Assembly (NCBI RefSeq): GCF_050107595.1
Contig: NZ_JBNILH010000016.1
Location: 10,371-74,370 of the forward strand
From: Bacillus_AB infantis_C
Lineage (GTDB): Bacteria > Bacillota > Bacilli > Bacillales > Cytobacillaceae
DNA length: 64,000 nucleotides
Reading direction: 5' to 3'
A model generated the notes under the pieces. It did not search any database, was not told the DNA's origin, and saw only the letters and a list, made by a program, of their open reading frames with translations. Shown here one piece after another: positions 26,243-35,008 of the stretch (position 1 is its first letter; every line of letters begins with the position of its first letter). Position numbers and translations under genes: made by a program.

Positions 26243-27025
26243 TCAGCTATCACGCCTGTATGCTTTTCCCAGTATATCCTTTCCTCCCGTAACAGGAATA
26301 ATACTCCCTGTTATAAAGGCGGAATTATCATCACTTAAGAACGAGATGACCCTTGCGATATCCTCTCCGGTGGCATCTCTTTCAGTTTCCGGCAAATCTC
26401 CGATCAATTCTCTCGCCTGAATGATTTCCTTCTCTTTCCATTCCCCTACGATATCGCCTGGACAGACCATATTGGCTGTTATCCCGTTCTCAGACTCTTC
26501 CAGTGCAAGAGTCCTTGTAAGGGATGCCGCCGCCGTTTTTGCTGCAGCAAAAGCTGATCTGTAAATCCACCCTGGCGCCGTTTCGACTCTGTCAAATCCA
26601 ATGGTAATGACTCTTCCAAAGCCTTTTTCCCTCATCTTCGGCAGAAGGAGCTTTGTCAGCCAGAAGACTGCGTTTACATTCCCATTCATCAGATAGCTCC
26701 AATCTTCAAGGGAATAATCAGCCATTCTTTTTCGTTCATGTATGTATGGCCCGGCATTATGGACAAGGATATCGATTGAGCCGAAAGTTTCAAGTGCCTT
26801 CTCCGCAATGCGCCGGCAGTCTTCTGCAGAAGCGATGTCACCTTGGATTGCAATATTTTGCGTTCCATATTTTTCAGTCAATTCCACCGCGAGCTGTTCA
26901 GCTTTAGCCCGGCTGCTGCGGTAATTGATTGCTAGTGAAACTCCATTAGCCGCCAGTTCAATGGCTGTCCTTTTTCCAATGCCGGCCGCTCCGCCGGTTA
27001 TTAACGCCGATTTTACATTCACCAA
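26243..27025 (-). CDS. Short-chain dehydrogenase/reductase with atypical active site
   Basis: 260 residues with a clear Rossmann SDR fold: TGGAAGIG nucleotide motif (10-17), NAG (90-92), and a C-terminal PGDIVGEW. The catalytic YxxxK reads F159-A-A-A-K163, so the usual Tyr is Phe. The stretch that normally carries the catalytic Ser (ITIGFDRVETAPGW) has no Ser at the expected place. Either the enzyme uses other residues (Y155 is four residues earlier) or it is not an oxidoreductase. Otherwise it resembles FabG-type proteins. No partner gene adjacent. Confidence 0.85.
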   Translation of the reverse strand: MVNVKSALITGGAAGIGKRTAIELAANGVSLAINYRSSRAKAEQLAVELTEKYGTQNIAIQGDIASAEDCRRIAEKALETFGSIDILVHNAGPYIHERKRMADYSLEDWSYLMNGNVNAVFWLTKLLLPKMREKGFGRVITIGFDRVETAPGWIYRSAFAAAKTAAASLTRTLALEESENGITANMVCPGDIVGEWKEKEIIQARELIGDLPETERDATGEDIARVISFLSDDNSAFITGSIIPVTGGKDILGKAYRRDS

Positions 27026-27170
27026 ATTAGATTACCCCGCTATATTTTTTTCTGCTCTCTTAATCACTATACTATGAAGAACCCTTAAGATATGCAACTA
27101 AAAAGAGGCTGGCAGAAAATATAAGCCATTGGACTGGGTGCTGGTCTTTTGAATGCCTCAATGATCATTA

Positions 27171-27198
27171 ACGGTTAGGCTGCTGCCTGCATATAATA
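27171..27198 (+). promoter_or_regulatory. Candidate sigma-K promoter for the Hsp20-like pair
   Basis: AC at 27171-27172, a 17-bp spacer, and CATATAATA at 27190-27198 match the mother-cell sigma-K pattern (AC, 16-17 bp, CATANNNTA). It lies about 57 bp before the first gene of the pair. Not proven; a similar CATATACG follows at 27223. Confidence 0.45.
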
Positions 27199-27254
27199 CT
27201 GCAGCATATACCGAACACGGGGCATATACGCCTCACCATGAAAGGATGTATCAT

Positions 27255-27743
27255 ATGTTTCCCTGGAACCTCTTCCCGTTTAACAAAGACATGAAAAAAA
27301 CGATGCAGCAGCTCAAGCCTGATGAGATTGACAAATATGTTCAGAATATGATGGGGCAGCTTTTTCCCCAATCAATGCAGGGAATGGGAGGGCCGCAGAA
27401 TATGATGCAGGGTTTCAGCCCATTTCAGCAGGGGAACCCTGCTCCCTCTCCTCCCGGCTCTTCTAAACTCGATACCTCTGTCTACGAAACACATGATTAT
27501 GTATTTGTCAGAATCGGGATAAAGGATGAATCGTGGCTCAAACAGCTGAAGCTTTATCATACTTCAAACCAGATCATCCTGGAGCATATTCCTGAGTATG
27601 ATGATAAGCATACAATTACTCTTCCTGCACTTGTAAAAAGGAAAGGCTCTTCTGCCAGCTTCAAAGACAGCATGCTGGAAGTCAGGATACCTAAAAATAT
27701 TGATATGCAGTTTTCTGAGATTGAAGTAACTGAGATCCTTTAA
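27255..27743 (+). CDS. Hsp20-like protein, GerT/CotP type
   Basis: 162 residues. The N terminus is Met/Gln/Pro/Gly-rich and low-complexity (NMMGQLFPQSMQGMGGPQNM and GNPAPSPPGSS, to about 68). After it comes a degenerate alpha-crystallin-like beta-sandwich (DTSVYETHDYVFVRIGI... to the end). Such small heat-shock-like proteins in Bacillus include the spore-coat proteins CotM/CotP and GerT. AAAGGATG nine bases before the ATG at 27255 sets the start. It lies directly upstream of a second Hsp20 gene, 53 bp away, and both may be under the candidate sigma-K promoter. Confidence 0.65.
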   Translation: MFPWNLFPFNKDMKKTMQQLKPDEIDKYVQNMMGQLFPQSMQGMGGPQNMMQGFSPFQQGNPAPSPPGSSKLDTSVYETHDYVFVRIGIKDESWLKQLKLYHTSNQIILEHIPEYDDKHTITLPALVKRKGSSASFKDSMLEVRIPKNIDMQFSEIEVTEIL

Positions 27744-27796
27744 CATTTTCGTTTTGGCTCTGAGCTCACATTTTTCAATAAAGGAGGCAACAAGCT

Positions 27797-28264
27797 ATGG
27801 AATTGGAACAGTTCAGGCATCTTCTGGAATGGAGCACCCAGGTCCAGAATGATCCGCTATTGGGGAGTCTGAACAAAAAAAATCCGGAGGGACAGATGAT
27901 GTCATCCAGTCTCGGATCAGCATTCTTCGGCCAGCAGGGGTCAGTGCCCAGATGTGATGTCTACAAATCCGGAAGCACCGTCATTGTTGAGGCAGAACTT
28001 CCCGGCATTGAAAGGGAAGCCATCAAGGTTCAAATGGCTAAGGAAGAAATCATAATTAAAGGTAAATATCTGACTCTGCTCCCTAACCGGGAATATTTGA
28101 TAAAAGAACGTCCAAGCCTGAAGTTTGAGAAAAAACTTTCCATTCCTTATCAGGTCATACGGCAAGAGATCAAAACCTCTTTTAAAGAGGGTCTTCTTGT
28201 AATTATCATCCCCATACATGAAGATGAGGAAGCTGTTGATATTCCTTTCCAGATGGATACTTGA
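27797..28264 (+). CDS. Hsp20/alpha-crystallin family protein
   Basis: 155 residues, ATP-independent holdase family. The alpha-crystallin domain (about 48-150) is recognisable: PRCDVYKSGSTVIVEAELPGIEREAIKVQM, IIIKGKY, and the terminal strand pattern FKEGLLVIIIP in place of the usual GVLxVxxP. The N-terminal 45 residues are hydrophilic. AAAGGAGG eight bases before the ATG. Probably co-transcribed with the preceding Hsp20-like gene and, like it, a candidate spore-coat or germination protein; that role is inferred from family and the promoter. Confidence 0.8.
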   Translation: MELEQFRHLLEWSTQVQNDPLLGSLNKKNPEGQMMSSSLGSAFFGQQGSVPRCDVYKSGSTVIVEAELPGIEREAIKVQMAKEEIIIKGKYLTLLPNREYLIKERPSLKFEKKLSIPYQVIRQEIKTSFKEGLLVIIIPIHEDEEAVDIPFQMDT

Positions 28265-28282
28265 ATTCCAGGCATACTTCTT

Positions 28283-28780
28283 CTATAGAAGTTTGTCATA
28301 GCAAAAGAAAGGATGCTCCCTATCCATATAGATTTGACCGGCCTTTTTGTAGCCGTTTTTCTCAAATAGTTTTTGGGCCTTTTTGTTCAGTGAATATGTA
28401 TCAGTTCTCATATAAGGCACATTCCGCTGAACAGCATGCTGTTCAGCAAAGGAAATAAGACGGCTGGCAATCCCGGCTCCTCTGATTTCAGGATCGACGA
28501 CCAGGCGGTGGAACACATAGCATTCATCAGCTTCCTTTTGCCAGGAAGCTTGGCTATATTGCTCTGCCTGGACCTGATCGCAAGTAATAGCTCCGGCAGG
28601 TTCTCCATCCATAACTGCCGTAAACATCGTTCCGTTCTTGATATCATTAAGGAAATCAGTTTCTGCCGGATATTCATCTGTCCATTGATCATTATTTTCC
28701 TGCTTCATAATTTCTACTGTTTTCTTTACAATTTTCATTATTTTTCTTATATCTTTTGGTTCTGCTTTTCTGATGTCCAT
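28283..28780 (-). CDS. GNAT-family N-acetyltransferase
   Basis: 165-residue acetyltransferase with a full GNAT fold. The acetyl-CoA motif is RLVVDPEIRGAGIASRLISFAEQHA (about 91-115), with the helix Q/RxxGxA pattern intact, and the C-terminal TDTYSLNKKAQKLFEKNGYKKAG. Substrate unknown. Ribosome site AGGGGA before the ATG. Single gene, convergent with the Hsp20 gene. Confidence 0.85.
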   Translation of the reverse strand: MDIRKAEPKDIRKIMKIVKKTVEIMKQENNDQWTDEYPAETDFLNDIKNGTMFTAVMDGEPAGAITCDQVQAEQYSQASWQKEADECYVFHRLVVDPEIRGAGIASRLISFAEQHAVQRNVPYMRTDTYSLNKKAQKLFEKNGYKKAGQIYMDREHPFFCYDKLL

Positions 28781-28952
28781 AGAAATCCCCTATCTTTATT
28801 CACTCTAGGTTGTATTGTATCCTTTTTCGGAAAAATCATGAAGGAAAAGCACCTGCTGCAAAGATGAGATGATTTATTTTTAACCTGATACGGACAGCCA
28901 GAATGGGTATAATGCTTATAAACAGTCATTCCGGCGATCGTCTCAAGGCAGG

Positions 28953-28986
28953 AAAAAAGGAGACAGCGGGTGCTGTCTCCTTTTTT
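28953..28986. terminator. Strong terminator after the CAP-domain gene
   Basis: Perfect 15-bp stem (AAAAAAGGAGACAGC / GCTGTCTCCTTTTTT) with a GGGT loop and U-tracts both ways. It ends the minus-strand CAP-domain gene. Confidence 0.88.
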
Positions 28987-28997
28987 TGATTACTATA

Positions 28998-29732
28998 TTA
29001 TTTTCCGATGAACTGTTGAGTCCAGTAGTTTCCTTCAGCCACATGTCCTACACCGATATGTGTGAAGCTGGCGTTCAGGATATTTTTACGGTGGCCTTCA
29101 CTGTTCATCCAAGCTTTTACCACTTCTTCAGGTGAACGCTGGCCCATTGCAATGTTTTCACCGGCTGTCTTGTAAGAGATGCCGAATTTCTTCATCATAT
29201 CAAACGGAGAACCGTATGTTGGGCTGTTGTGGTCAAAATAACCGTTTGTCTTCATGTCATTTGATTTTTCACGTGCAACCTTGCTGAGCTCTGTATCAAG
29301 CTTAAGGGCAGGTACACCATTTTTAGCGCGTTCCTGGTTAGTCAGTTCGAATACCTTTTGTTCAAACGCACTTACTTGTGATGCTGTAGGTGCAGCTTTA
29401 GGCTGTTCTGCTTGTGCAGGCTGTTTAGCCGGTGCAGGTGCAGGTGCTTCTTGCTTTGGCTGCTCAGCTTTAGCCGGTGCAGGAGTTTCCTGTTTTGGCT
29501 GTTCTGCTTTTGCCGGCTGCTTGTTTACCTGGACATTTTCCCAGCTGATATTGTATTGTTTCAGATATTTTTGAAGCAGGCTGTTAATCTGCTCGTTATT
29601 CAGGTTTCCAGAGTAATTTACTTTAACTTGCTGTGGAGTCGGGCAATTAGATGCTGCATCTGCTTTATTAAAGCCTGGTGATACAAGCAATGCTGCTGCC
29701 GCTGCTACTGAAAAGATTACTTTTTTATTCAT
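28998..29732 (-). CDS. Secreted CAP-domain protein (YkwD-like)
   Basis: 244 residues. A signal peptide (about 1-26, cleavage near ADAAS) is followed by a short domain, then an imperfect Pro/Ala/Lys/Gln repeat region (KAEQPKQETPAPA units, about 73-115), and a C-terminal CAP (SCP/PR-1) domain from about 122. CAP hallmarks are present: LTNQERAKNG, the DHNSPTYGSPFDMM stretch, AGENIAMGQRSPEEVVKAWMNSEGHRKNIL and the GVGHVAEGNYWTQQF end. B. subtilis YkwD has the same plan. Likely exported, with an unknown role. Regular repeats suggest length variation between strains. Confidence 0.88.
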   Translation of the reverse strand: MNKKVIFSVAAAAALLVSPGFNKADAASNCPTPQQVKVNYSGNLNNEQINSLLQKYLKQYNISWENVQVNKQPAKAEQPKQETPAPAKAEQPKQEAPAPAPAKQPAQAEQPKAAPTASQVSAFEQKVFELTNQERAKNGVPALKLDTELSKVAREKSNDMKTNGYFDHNSPTYGSPFDMMKKFGISYKTAGENIAMGQRSPEEVVKAWMNSEGHRKNILNASFTHIGVGHVAEGNYWTQQFIGK

Positions 29733-30103
29733 GTATGAATCCTCCCTGATAATCGTAGTTTGTTTTTTGTTGCTCTCTTGCTTGCAGTAATATCATAGCA
29801 TACGATTTTTGTAATATTTGAGGGAGGATTTTACATATTAGCAGTTTGGGAGTGCACCCATGTGATGCAGATTTTGACTTTGGGACTAATCTATTAAAAA
29901 AAGCTTATTGTATCAGGATATTAAGGTGAAACGGCTGGAATATTATTGAATGGATAATAATTGGTAAAGTGGAAGTGAACCTGTCTTTTTTCCAAACATA
30001 TGATAAAGACGTCTTATTGACACATTTTCAGGAAGCATCCATTGTTTACGTTTATTACACTGCTATTACGAATGTGAAAGAAATTCGTATATCAGAAAAA
30101 GAA

Positions 30104-30128
30104 AAAACCCGGAAGTTTTCCGGGTTTT
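30104..30128 (-). terminator. Terminator of the two-component operon
   Basis: Perfect 11-bp stem (AAAACCCGGAA / TTCCGGGTTTT) with a GTT loop and a T-rich tail on the minus strand, 6 bp after the kinase stop. Confidence 0.85.
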
Positions 30129-30133
30129 CCATA

Positions 30134-31525
30134 TTAATCCTGAAGCACTGGCAGTTTTATGGTTACGATTGTGCCTTCTCCCAGTCTGCTCGCTATTGAT
30201 AGGGTTCCATTATGCAGCTGAATGAGCCTTTCTGCAATGGCAAGGCCGAGTCCCGTGCCTCCGTCATCCCGGGTTCTGGCTTTATTGACCCGATAGAATC
30301 TCTGCTTGATACTTTTGAGATCTTCCGGAGGAATTCCGCCCCCTGTATCAATTATTGTAAGAACGCAGTCCCTATTGGAAGCTTTCAGAATAACTTCAAT
30401 ATAGCCTTTGTCTGTATATCGGATGCTATTATCCATAATATTCTGCACGATCTGCCCGATTCTTCCTTCATCACCCATTATAATGATGTCCGGATCAAGC
30501 TTTGTCCTCAGCTCTACTCTCTTTTCCTCCAAAGCCGGAGCGTACCGGACCAGGCTGTCTTCAATGACTTGTGCAAGGGGAAGAGGCATTCTGACCAGCT
30601 GGTACTCGTCGGTGTCCAGCCTTGATAAATCAAGAAGGTCTCCGACAAGCCTTTCCATCCGGGCCGCTTCCCTATTAATAAGATGAAGATATTTATCATC
30701 TTTTTCCGCGATTCCTTGCAGGATGGCATCGCTATAGCCCTTAATATAGCTGATGGGTGTCCTGAGTTCATGCGAAATATCAGCCAAAAATTCCTTCTTT
30801 CTTTCATCCTCCTTCTGGATGGAGGAAGACATCTGATTGAATGCCCTGGCCAGACGCCCAATTTCGTCTTCCGATCGAATTTGGACCCTGCTTGAATAAT
30901 CTCCCGCAGACACTCTTTCTGCTGCATTTTTTATATCTGCAAGCGGATGAGTCAGCTTTCTGATCACTTTTGTCCCGAAGATGAAGGCGGCTCCGAGAAA
31001 CAGCAAAGCAGCGGCAATCCACCAGTAGGCAAAATCCTTTGTGACTTCAGAGATGTTTTCCACTGGGATATATAGGTATAGAATTCCTTCAAGCCGGTTT
31101 TCGTCAAGCAAGGGGATGATAACTCCCATGATCTTTCGGCCAAACCGCTCTTCATACCCGGTTTTAAGAATATCATCCCCTTTTAAGAGCCGTTCTCTTT
31201 CTTCAGGGCCGATCAGCGTGTCATAATCAATCTCAAATGGGAGGCAGGCGCTCAGCTCCCTGGGATTGCTGACAGCAATGACTTCCGCATCCGATACCTG
31301 GTTATACCATTCCACTTTTTCTTTATACTGTTCGGTAATCGGGCCTGAACTATACTGCGAGGCCAGGCGGCCGCCCTCTTGCAGCAGATCTTCTTCAATA
31401 TGTGAGACATAAAGGTTTTCATAGAATAAATAGGAAAGAAAATAAGAGTAAACGATGGTGATGACAATTGCGGCCATAATTGCCAGCCAGATTTTCCTTC
31501 CCAGGCTGCCTGAGAAGTATTTCAT
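30134..31525 (-). CDS. Membrane sensor histidine kinase
   Basis: 463 residues with one extracytoplasmic sensing domain between two membrane segments (about 12-34 and 168-186). A HAMP linker (about 188-240) precedes the dimerisation domain with phospho-acceptor His252 in FLADISHELRTPISYIKGY. The ATPase domain has NIMDNSIRYT, DTGGGIP and GGTGLGLAIAERL. The start overlaps the response-regulator stop by four bases (ATGA), so the pair is translationally coupled. Third gene of an operon that begins with a propeller lipoprotein. Confidence 0.95.
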   Translation of the reverse strand: MKYFSGSLGRKIWLAIMAAIVITIVYSYFLSYLFYENLYVSHIEEDLLQEGGRLASQYSSGPITEQYKEKVEWYNQVSDAEVIAVSNPRELSACLPFEIDYDTLIGPEERERLLKGDDILKTGYEERFGRKIMGVIIPLLDENRLEGILYLYIPVENISEVTKDFAYWWIAAALLFLGAAFIFGTKVIRKLTHPLADIKNAAERVSAGDYSSRVQIRSEDEIGRLARAFNQMSSSIQKEDERKKEFLADISHELRTPISYIKGYSDAILQGIAEKDDKYLHLINREAARMERLVGDLLDLSRLDTDEYQLVRMPLPLAQVIEDSLVRYAPALEEKRVELRTKLDPDIIIMGDEGRIGQIVQNIMDNSIRYTDKGYIEVILKASNRDCVLTIIDTGGGIPPEDLKSIKQRFYRVNKARTRDDGGTGLGLAIAERLIQLHNGTLSIASRLGEGTIVTIKLPVLQD

Positions 31526-32205
31526 TCGCTCGGCACCTCAAACTTATACCCGATTCCCCAGACCGTCTTGATATAATCTCCTGCACCAAGCTTCATTCTT
31601 AGTGTTTTAATGTGGGTATCGACCGTCCTTAAGCTTCCCAGATAATCCATTCCCCAAATTTGCTCTAAAAGCTGTTCCCTGCTCAGAGCATGGGACTGGT
31701 GGCCGATAAAAAACATCAGGAGTTCATATTCTTTGAGTGTCAGCATAATATAGCTGCCTTCCACCTTCACACTCCGCGCCTTTTTGTCGATCGTTATTTT
31801 TCCGGCACCGGTTATATTTGAATCTGCACCGCTGCTGCTGCCGCTTCTCCTTAGGACCGCATGAATGCGGGCAGTCAATTCCCCAGGGCTGAAAGGCTTG
31901 ACGATATAATCATCCCCCCCGATCTGCAGCCCTTTTACTTTATCCCACTCTTCCCCTTTTGCAGATAAAAAAATGACAGGTACTTCATATTGGGCCCGCA
32001 CCCTCTCACACACTGAGAATCCATCTTCATCCGGCATCATGATATCCAAAAGGATGAGGTCAGGAAGGTTAGTTTGTATTTCTTCCAGCGTCTCTTTTCC
32101 TCCTGAAGCATAGCGGCAGCTGAAGCCGGCATTTTCCAGATACATCCCGATCAGGTGGCGCATATCTTCTTCATCATCAACAATCAATATTTCTATGTCA
32201 CTCAT
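31522..32205 (-). CDS. OmpR/PhoB-family response regulator
   Basis: 227 residues: receiver domain (1-120; acidic pocket D10-D11, phospho-acceptor D54 in LILLDIMMPDEDG, K in FLSAKGEEWD) and a winged-helix DNA-binding domain (about 130-227; LTLKEYELLMFFIGHQSHALSREQLLEQIWG). Partner of the histidine kinase that overlaps its stop. The gene overlaps the preceding lipoprotein gene by four bases. Target genes are unknown. Confidence 0.95.
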   Translation of the reverse strand: MSDIEILIVDDEEDMRHLIGMYLENAGFSCRYASGGKETLEEIQTNLPDLILLDIMMPDEDGFSVCERVRAQYEVPVIFLSAKGEEWDKVKGLQIGGDDYIVKPFSPGELTARIHAVLRRSGSSSGADSNITGAGKITIDKKARSVKVEGSYIMLTLKEYELLMFFIGHQSHALSREQLLEQIWGMDYLGSLRTVDTHIKTLRMKLGAGDYIKTVWGIGYKFEVPSE

Positions 32206-33188
32206 TTTTCAACATCCCCCCGGAGTATAATCTGGAATGGCCCGTCTCCTGTTTTGATCGTTTTTTTGACCTGAAGCGGTCCGGGATCAATCAGATGGAC
32301 ATCATTGCTGTCATACCCCGCTATGATCAAATACTGTCCGAAAGGAAGCATTTCAAAAGGATTGGCCCCAACCTGGATGCTGCCTGCCTCTTTACCGCCG
32401 CCGTCCATCTTATAGAGTGTACTGGAGCCGTGGCTGAGGGCAAAAATAGATCCATTCAGCTCAGTAAAGCCTACCGGCATAGTTGGGGCAGAGATCGTTT
32501 TTGCCAGCCTGCCTGTATCCAGACTGTATATATGTATGTCTTTCTCGGCTTCTGCCCCTTCTCCATGGCCGCCTATCCAAAGTTCTCCCTCTTCCTCCCT
32601 GATCAGAGCCCCTGCTGCAGAAGGGTGGATCTTGAAGGATGAGATTTTTTTCCAGCCTTGATTTAAATCGATGACAGTCATCACTTCCTGCTTGAAGCTG
32701 GAGACAAATAGTCTCCCTTTTTCCTTTTCTTCGAGGATCGTCAAGGGATCGGCTTCAGTTTCGACTGCTCCTGTTTCGTTACCATTCAAATCATAGAATC
32801 TGACTTCATCTTTTTCCTGGTCTGCAAAAGCAATTTCCTTCCTGCATTCAAGGAGTCTGCCATTGACAATCCCGGTACCTGCGGACCATTCACCAATCTT
32901 AGTCCCTTTTTCCAGCGAATATAGATCAATGGTTTCCAGCTGTTTGCCGTATAATAACAAGGTATCTCCGTCAGAGAGGATCAGGCCGCCCGTATAAGGC
33001 TTCTGTAAATCCCATGTCGCCAGTTCACCCAATATATCCAAATCGATGAAGGTCAAAGACATATCTTTAATGTTGACGGTTGCCGCAACCCTTTTGTCCT
33101 CTGCAATTGGCGGATACTGTTCAGAACTGCAGGCTGCCAGCACCAGCAGCAGCCATGCATATACCAGCGTATGTGCAATTGCCCTCAT
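32202..33188 (-). CDS. Propeller-type lipoprotein in operon with a two-component system
   Basis: 328 residues with a lipoprotein signal peptide (lipobox LAAC, lipidated Cys near residue 20). The rest is made of repeated beta-strand units of about 40 residues (ATVNIKDMSLTFIDL, LETIDLYSLEKGTKIGEW, DIHIYSLDTGRLAKTI, DVHLIDPGPLQVKKTI) of the YVTN/YncE propeller type. It is the first gene of the operon, with a strong AAGGGGA site, and overlaps the response regulator. The order suggests it may be the extracellular sensor partner or a regulated product; the sequence does not decide. Confidence 0.75.
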   Translation of the reverse strand: MRAIAHTLVYAWLLLVLAACSSEQYPPIAEDKRVAATVNIKDMSLTFIDLDILGELATWDLQKPYTGGLILSDGDTLLLYGKQLETIDLYSLEKGTKIGEWSAGTGIVNGRLLECRKEIAFADQEKDEVRFYDLNGNETGAVETEADPLTILEEKEKGRLFVSSFKQEVMTVIDLNQGWKKISSFKIHPSAAGALIREEEGELWIGGHGEGAEAEKDIHIYSLDTGRLAKTISAPTMPVGFTELNGSIFALSHGSSTLYKMDGGGKEAGSIQVGANPFEMLPFGQYLIIAGYDSNDVHLIDPGPLQVKKTIKTGDGPFQIILRGDVEK

Positions 33189-33312
33189 GAGTGTTCCCCT
33201 TTTCTGCTATGTATAGGAAGATTATATCCTTGTACTGTGAAATATTTGTGAAAAGTTATTGATCATCTATATAGATCACTCTCCATTACAGGGCACATGC
33301 CGCTGAGAACGC

Positions 33313-33582
33313 TCAGGACCTGATCTGTTCATATAACTGGCAATGCATTTCTATCAGGAAAAGCTTATCCTCTTGAGGTATGTCCGATTCTGTTATCCTC
33401 TTAACAGCCAGGTAGAACTTTTCCGCCTCCCTCTTTCTGGCACGAGGATGGGCATTTTCATCCTTCAGCTCCCTCCGGATAGCTTCCTTGAGAATATCCT
33501 CAGGTGAATCGGCACCTTCAAGCCTGCGGTTGTTCCAAAGCTGCCTGTACTGGTCAAGCAAATAACCATAATCAGTGTTCAT
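33313..33582 (-). CDS. Small helical protein of unknown function
   Basis: 89 residues, hydrophilic and predicted mostly helical (LLDQYRQLWNNRRLEGADSPEDILKEAIRREL... KEAEKFYLAVKRITE). Not recognised. AAGGAG precedes the ATG. It is divergent from the zinc-ribbon gene and 124 bp from the lipoprotein start. No signal peptide and no membrane segment. Confidence 0.65.
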   Translation of the reverse strand: MNTDYGYLLDQYRQLWNNRRLEGADSPEDILKEAIRRELKDENAHPRARKREAEKFYLAVKRITESDIPQEDKLFLIEMHCQLYEQIRS

Positions 33583-33713
33583 CTTCTATCTCTCCTTGCC
33601 TGCGTCTATCAATCCATTCTAGTATACCCCTACTATATATGCATAAAGAAGAGTGGAATGGCAAAAAATACGTTCACCGGCAAAACTATAAGAAGGATGA
33701 AAGGAGAATGTTG

Positions 33714-33956
33714 ATGGGGACACCTTACCGCTGCCCGAACTGCAAAACCAATCGCAGCAGGTTCAATATCATCAGGCAGGTAGCACAGCCAGTAAAACTC
33801 GATCCCGGCTCAGGGAGTATTGTGGAAGAATATGCTGAAGAGCAGCTGAGCCCTTTCCATATGGCTTATAAAGGACCTGAGGTCCGAGTGCAGTGCGCAG
33901 CCTGCGGGCTGGTGGAGGATGAGAAGACGTTTGTGAAGTTTGGGGAGATGAAATAG
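33714..33956 (+). CDS. Small zinc-ribbon-like protein
   Basis: 80 residues with two CxxC pairs (YRCPNC near the N terminus and VQCAACGLVEDEKTF near the end), suggesting one zinc bound in a split ribbon. The linker between them is unusually long and acidic. Function unknown. AAAGGAG seven bases before the second ATG (33714) sets the start; the first ATG, two codons earlier, abuts the ribosome site. Convergent with the secreted protein downstream. Confidence 0.75.
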   Translation: MGTPYRCPNCKTNRSRFNIIRQVAQPVKLDPGSGSIVEEYAEEQLSPFHMAYKGPEVRVQCAACGLVEDEKTFVKFGEMK

Positions 33957-34028
33957 GAATGGGCGGGATGCCAATAGCATTCCCATTATACTTTTTACAG
34001 CCATTTATACAGGAAAAGAGAAAACCGC

Positions 34029-34862
34029 TTATCTTTCGAGTAGGCGGTTTTCTTCCAGGAATTTTTGCGCGTTTACTTTCCAGCCGTCGAAAGCTGACAT
34101 TTTTACCATTTCGATTTTTCCTTTGTAATGCCTTTTTCCTTCATTTTTAATATACCAGTCAACTTCAACGGAAACTTCCAGAAGCTGAGTCTGCTTTTCC
34201 TCCATGCTATATCCGCCGGAAGCACTTTCAAGCTGAACATTTTCAATGATAGGAAGGATTTTTTTCCATGGCAGCTTTTGCAAAGAAAGCATGCCCGCAA
34301 TATCTTCGTCCTGCTGCTTCAGCCCGGCAATGAATGCCGCAACTGCTTCTTCCGGTTCTGCACTTCCGATGTATGCATCCAGTTCGCCTGCTGACTTCAG
34401 AATCATTAATTTATGAGATAAGTCCATCTCATCTCTTCGGTGTGTGGTGCTTCCATTAAAATGGATGCAGAAATGGCCGGGAAAGTTATTGGTAAGTGCT
34501 CCAGCTCCATGAGGCATTCCATGCATTGAAGCCGCTATTCTCAACTTTTCTGATTTTACAATAATGGCTCTCCTTCTCCAGCTCCACTTGCCATTATAAA
34601 TTTCATTCATCACGGCTGTATCTTTCGCTGTCAATGGCTGGACATCTGCATGGCGGCTTCCTGCCCTTCGCTGCACTTTGAACTCCCTTCCCGTTTCTAC
34701 ATCTTCAACAGTAAATGTGCTGTATCTGGGAAGCAGCTCATTGACTTCAGACCAATCCATGGGCGCAGGCCTGCTGGATGCATCAGCATAAAAAACGGAT
34801 CCCTGAAGAAGAAAACTGGCGAAGATAAGGGCTGCCGGATGTTTTAATAACTTCATTTTCAT
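34029..34862 (-). CDS. Secreted conserved protein of unknown function
   Basis: 277 residues with a signal peptide (cleavage near YADAS). The first mature 150 residues form a Firmicutes conserved domain with GREFKVQRRAGSRHADVQPLT, WSWRRRAIIV, HGMPHGAGALTNN and GHFCIHFNGSTTH. The last includes His, Cys and His close together and might be a catalytic or metal site, recalling the HxxCIHF-type active site of L,D-transpeptidase-like folds; this is only a similarity of pattern. The last 120 residues look like a separate small domain. The start is uncertain: an upstream in-frame ATG lies 26 codons earlier without a ribosome site, and the ATG at 34862 gives a clean signal peptide. Confidence 0.6.
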   Translation of the reverse strand: MKMKLLKHPAALIFASFLLQGSVFYADASSRPAPMDWSEVNELLPRYSTFTVEDVETGREFKVQRRAGSRHADVQPLTAKDTAVMNEIYNGKWSWRRRAIIVKSEKLRIAASMHGMPHGAGALTNNFPGHFCIHFNGSTTHRRDEMDLSHKLMILKSAGELDAYIGSAEPEEAVAAFIAGLKQQDEDIAGMLSLQKLPWKKILPIIENVQLESASGGYSMEEKQTQLLEVSVEVDWYIKNEGKRHYKGKIEMVKMSAFDGWKVNAQKFLEENRLLER

Positions 34863-34970
34863 CACTCGATTTCTCTTTTGTTTTGGTGGATCTTGCGGCC
34901 CTCCATGAAAAGTGTCCCACACAAGCCTTGTTTTATTCACCGTATCCTGACAGGGTAAAGTGAGGCAAAA

Positions 34971-35001
34971 AAAGAGCCTGTGGACGCTGCACAGGCTCTT
35001 T
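34971..35001 (-). terminator. Terminator of the MarR gene
   Basis: Perfect 12-bp stem (AAAGAGCCTGTG / CACAGGCTCTTT) with a 7-nt loop and a T-run on the minus strand, 8 bp after the stop. Confidence 0.85.
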
Positions 35002-35008
35002 AGAATAA

